A stretch of 26,251 nt of DNA from Chloroflexota bacterium (lineage in GTDB: Bacteria; Chloroflexota; Dehalococcoidia; UBA6926; JACQUM01). Below, one piece after another: positions 24,523-26,251 of the stretch. The stretch lies in the NCBI GenBank assembly GCA_016210295.1, contig JACQUM010000162.1, positions 1 to 26,251 of the forward strand, in the 5' to 3' direction. The position numbers were made by a program, and so were the translations under genes. The notes under the pieces were generated by a model. The model ran no database searches. It had not been told where the DNA came from and saw nothing but the letters and a program-made list of their open reading frames with translations. Position 1 is the first letter of the stretch. Each line of letters opens with the position of its first letter.

Positions 24523-25704
24523 TTGCTCATGCAGGTCACGGTGGGCCTCAGTTTCTTCGCCCCCGCACCCCTCCTTCCCCTCATCATCGCCGACTACGAG
24601 ATCGGCCGGGGCCTCGCTGGCGTCCTCATTTCCGTCGTCATGGTCACCCAAGCGATCATCAGCATCCCCGGCGGCTTCTTCTCGGCGCGCATCGGCATCC
24701 AGCGCGCCTATCTTCTCGGCTGGATCCTGGCCGGCGCCGGGCTCCTGACACCCCTCGCCCCCAGCTTCTTCGCCGTCCTCCTGACACGCCTCCTCTACGG
24801 CCTCGGTGTGAGTCTCCTCTACCCAGCCACTGGAGCCGTCATCGTGCAGTGGCTCCGCGGTCGCGAGGTCCCTATTATGAACGCCCTGAACTCCATTGGC
24901 CTCACGGTAGGGGTCAGTCTCTCCCTTTTCCTCGGCCCCGTCCTCTCGGAGAGCTTCGGATGGCGTGGAGCCCTCGCCGTGGAGGGCGGCGTCGCCTTCG
25001 TCAGCGCCGTCCTCTGGCTCCTCCTAGGCCTGCGGAGACCCCCAGCCGCCATCGCGGCGCCACCCTCCTTCCGCGAGACGGCCACCGTCTTCCGCATGCG
25101 CAACGTCTGGCTCGTCGCCCTGGGCGTGGTAGGGCCCTGGGCCCTCTTCTCTTCCCTCAACTCCTGGCTTCCAAGCTACCTGCACGAGACGCGCGGCCTC
25201 TCCCTGGCAGAGGCCGGCGCCACCGTCAGCCTGCTCAACGTCGCCGGGATCCTCGGCGGGATCGCGGGAGGAACTCTCCCGGCCCTGCTTGGGGTGCGGA
25301 AGCCTTTCTTGATTTGGCCCGGCCTGTTCATGGGAGTCGCGGGGGCGGCCACCTTCCTCACGCCCGCAGGCCCTCTGCTCGCCCCCGCCGTGCTTCTCTA
25401 CGGCTTCATCGCCTGGTTGTATCAGCCCTCCCTCTTCACCATTCCCCTCGAGTTGCCGGGGATGACGCCCGAGAGGGCCGGTGCCGCCTGGGGTGCTCTC
25501 CTCACCCTCGGCACCCTGTCCAGCCTCCTGGCAACCCAGATAACCGGCGTCCTCACCGACACCCTGGGCAGCTACATTCCGGCCCTCGGCACGTGGGCAG
25601 TCCTCACCGTCACCCTCCTCTTCGCTGGGCTGCTCCTGCCCGAGACGGGGCCAGCCCGGCGCTCAAAGAGGCAAGCTGGCATCGCCCCCAGCGTCCCGTC
25701 TTAG
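24523..25704 (+). CDS. Major facilitator superfamily transporter
   Basis: This protein of 393 residues has 12 predicted helices. The first repeat has [20 protein letters not shown], then [17 protein letters not shown], the loop 2-3 motif A variant (GxxxxRxGxxR). [19 protein letters not shown] carries the motif B-like arginine in helix 4, and [11 protein letters not shown] lies before the central loop. The second repeat has [14 protein letters not shown] and [13 protein letters not shown]. It probably exports or imports a small solute by proton exchange; the substrate is unknown. The TTG at 24523 is the first usable start. However, the frame is open back to a TAA at 24415, and those codons (ending [13 protein letters not shown]) look like true protein that completes helix 1. 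Its TAG overlaps the TAA of the convergent cupredoxin gene. Confidence 0.85.
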   Translation: MLMQVTVGLSFFAPAPLLPLIIADYEIGRGLAGVLISVVMVTQAIISIPGGFFSARIGIQRAYLLGWILAGAGLLTPLAPSFFAVLLTRLLYGLGVSLLYPATGAVIVQWLRGREVPIMNALNSIGLTVGVSLSLFLGPVLSESFGWRGALAVEGGVAFVSAVLWLLLGLRRPPAAIAAPPSFRETATVFRMRNVWLVALGVVGPWALFSSLNSWLPSYLHETRGLSLAEAGATVSLLNVAGILGGIAGGTLPALLGVRKPFLIWPGLFMGVAGAATFLTPAGPLLAPAVLLYGFIAWLYQPSLFTIPLELPGMTPERAGAAWGALLTLGTLSSLLATQITGVLTDTLGSYIPALGTWAVLTVTLLFAGLLLPETGPARRSKRQAGIAPSVPS

Positions 25705-26251
25705 TAGCCTGACCCGCCTCCCCCACCCGACCCACTTCCCGACCCGGAGGTCGTTACAGTCACCGTTCCGGTCATGGAAGAAAGGTGCACGCGGCAGTAG
25801 TAAGGGTAGGTCCCGGTCTGTGTGAAGCTGAAACTGGCAGACTGCCCCTGGCCCAGAAACCCCGTGTCCCACACCCCGCTCGGCGAACCCGGCGTCCCGG
25901 AGGTCGCCGTATGGGTCGTCGCTTCCAGGTTCGTCCAGGTGACCCGAGTCCCCACCACGATGGTGAAGCTCTGTAGGGTGAAGTTCTGAATCGCCGACGA
26001 TGCCTGGCTTTGAACAGGGGTGGGAGTGGGACTAGGCGTCGGTGTAGGAGTCGGCACCGGCGTCGCGGTCGGCGTCGCCGTCGGTGTGGGAGTCGGCACC
26101 GGCGTCGCGGTCGGCGTCGCCGTCGGTGTGGGAGTCGGCACCAGCGTCGCCGTCGGTGTGGGAGTCGGCACCGGCGTCGCGGTCGGCGTCGCCGTCGGTG
26201 TGGGAGTCGGCACCAGCGTCGCCGTCGGCGGAACAGGCGAAGGTGGAGAAG
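25701..26251 (-). CDS. Plastocyanin/azurin-like cupredoxin with Thr-Pro linker, N-terminus cut by window edge
   Basis: The frame is open to the end of the window, so the signal peptide and start lie outside. The visible 183 residues begin with a Pro/Thr/Ala/Val linker of about 75 residues made of repeated PTPTPTAT units. A cupredoxin domain of roughly 90 residues follows, with [20 protein letters not shown] carrying the first copper His. The Cys, His and Met ligands then appear in order in [14 protein letters not shown]. The C-terminus is a Ser/Gly run ending in GSGY. The copper set is complete, so it should bind type 1 copper and transfer electrons at the cell surface. The linker suggests tethering away from the membrane. 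Cell-surface placement is inferred. Confidence 0.85.
   Translation of the reverse strand, partial: SPPSPVPPTATLVPTPTPTATPTATPVPTPTPTATLVPTPTPTATPTATPVPTPTPTATPTATPVPTPTPTPSPTPTPVQSQASSAIQNFTLQSFTIVVGTRVTWTNLEATTHTATSGTPGSPSGVWDTGFLGQGQSASFSFTQTGTYPYYCRVHLSSMTGTVTVTTSGSGSGSGGGGGSGY
26041..26226. repeat. Tandem repeat coding for the Thr-Pro linker (42/30-bp units)
   Basis: Units run 42 (26041-26082), 42 (26083-26124), 30 (26125-26154), 42 (26155-26196) and 30 bp (26197-26226). The 72-bp pair at 26083-26154 is copied exactly at 26155-26226. All lengths are multiples of three, so the reading frame is kept. Units encode 14- and 10-residue Pro/Thr/Ala/Val blocks. Confidence 0.9.

Noticed and set aside
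26041..26226. CRISPR-like regular repeats
   Set aside because: Repeats are contiguous without spacers, multiples of three bases, and encode a Thr-Pro linker in the cupredoxin frame.

Overview
This window reads as a chromosomal cell-surface polysaccharide locus from a GC-rich bacterium, followed by a short housekeeping and accessory stretch. No 16S rRNA or taxon-specific marker is present. The Thr-Pro repeat cupredoxin, the Wzx/Wzy/BY-kinase machinery without any outer-membrane export gene, and the high GC content suggest a monoderm lineage such as Chloroflexota. That assignment is inference and tentative.

Left part, minus strand (1-3615): an NAD-dependent sugar epimerase/dehydratase runs into a GT-C membrane glycosyltransferase. 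Then comes a 59-residue membrane protein of the DUF5989 type with its own candidate promoter, and a SAM methyltransferase cut by the window start. A second GT-C glycosyltransferase (3809-5386) runs the other way from the divergent gap.

Centre, minus strand (13635 down to 5505): one tight six-gene operon reads, in transcription order, Wzz/BY-kinase, Wzy polymerase/ligase, methyltransferase, Wzx flippase, methyltransferase, GT4 glycosyltransferase. A candidate promoter with TATACT at 13755-13783 sits at its head. Divergent from it on the plus strand (13882-17490) are a 73-residue membrane protein, a third GT-C enzyme and a NodU/CmcH-type carbamoyltransferase. After these come a short fragment that may be a hydrolase N-terminus and a methyltransferase broken by two frameshifts.

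Right part: ispH (isoprenoid precursor, hence lipid carrier), then ugd and a UDP-glucuronate decarboxylase (UDP-Glc to UDP-GlcA to UDP-Xyl), with a converging GalE-like epimerase that overlaps the decarboxylase end. Next are a 155-bp MITE-like element with three internal hairpins, a small zinc-ribbon protein, tRNA-His(GTG) and tRNA-Arg(TCG). The window closes with an unusual metallophosphoesterase, an MFS transporter, and a cupredoxin cut by the window end that carries a Thr-Pro repeat linker.

How it fits together: the nucleotide-sugar enzymes supply activated sugars (UDP-xylose is well supported). GT4 and GT-C transferases build and decorate a lipid-linked glycan, two or three methyltransferases and a carbamoyltransferase modify it, and Wzx, Wzy and the tyrosine kinase flip it, polymerise it and control chain length. 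The most unusual part is the scattered carbamoyltransferase set: carbamoyltransferase, the 73-residue protein, the DUF5989 protein and a possible hydrolase remnant. It may be an undescribed envelope-glycan modification module. No initiating phosphoglycosyl transferase is visible in the window.
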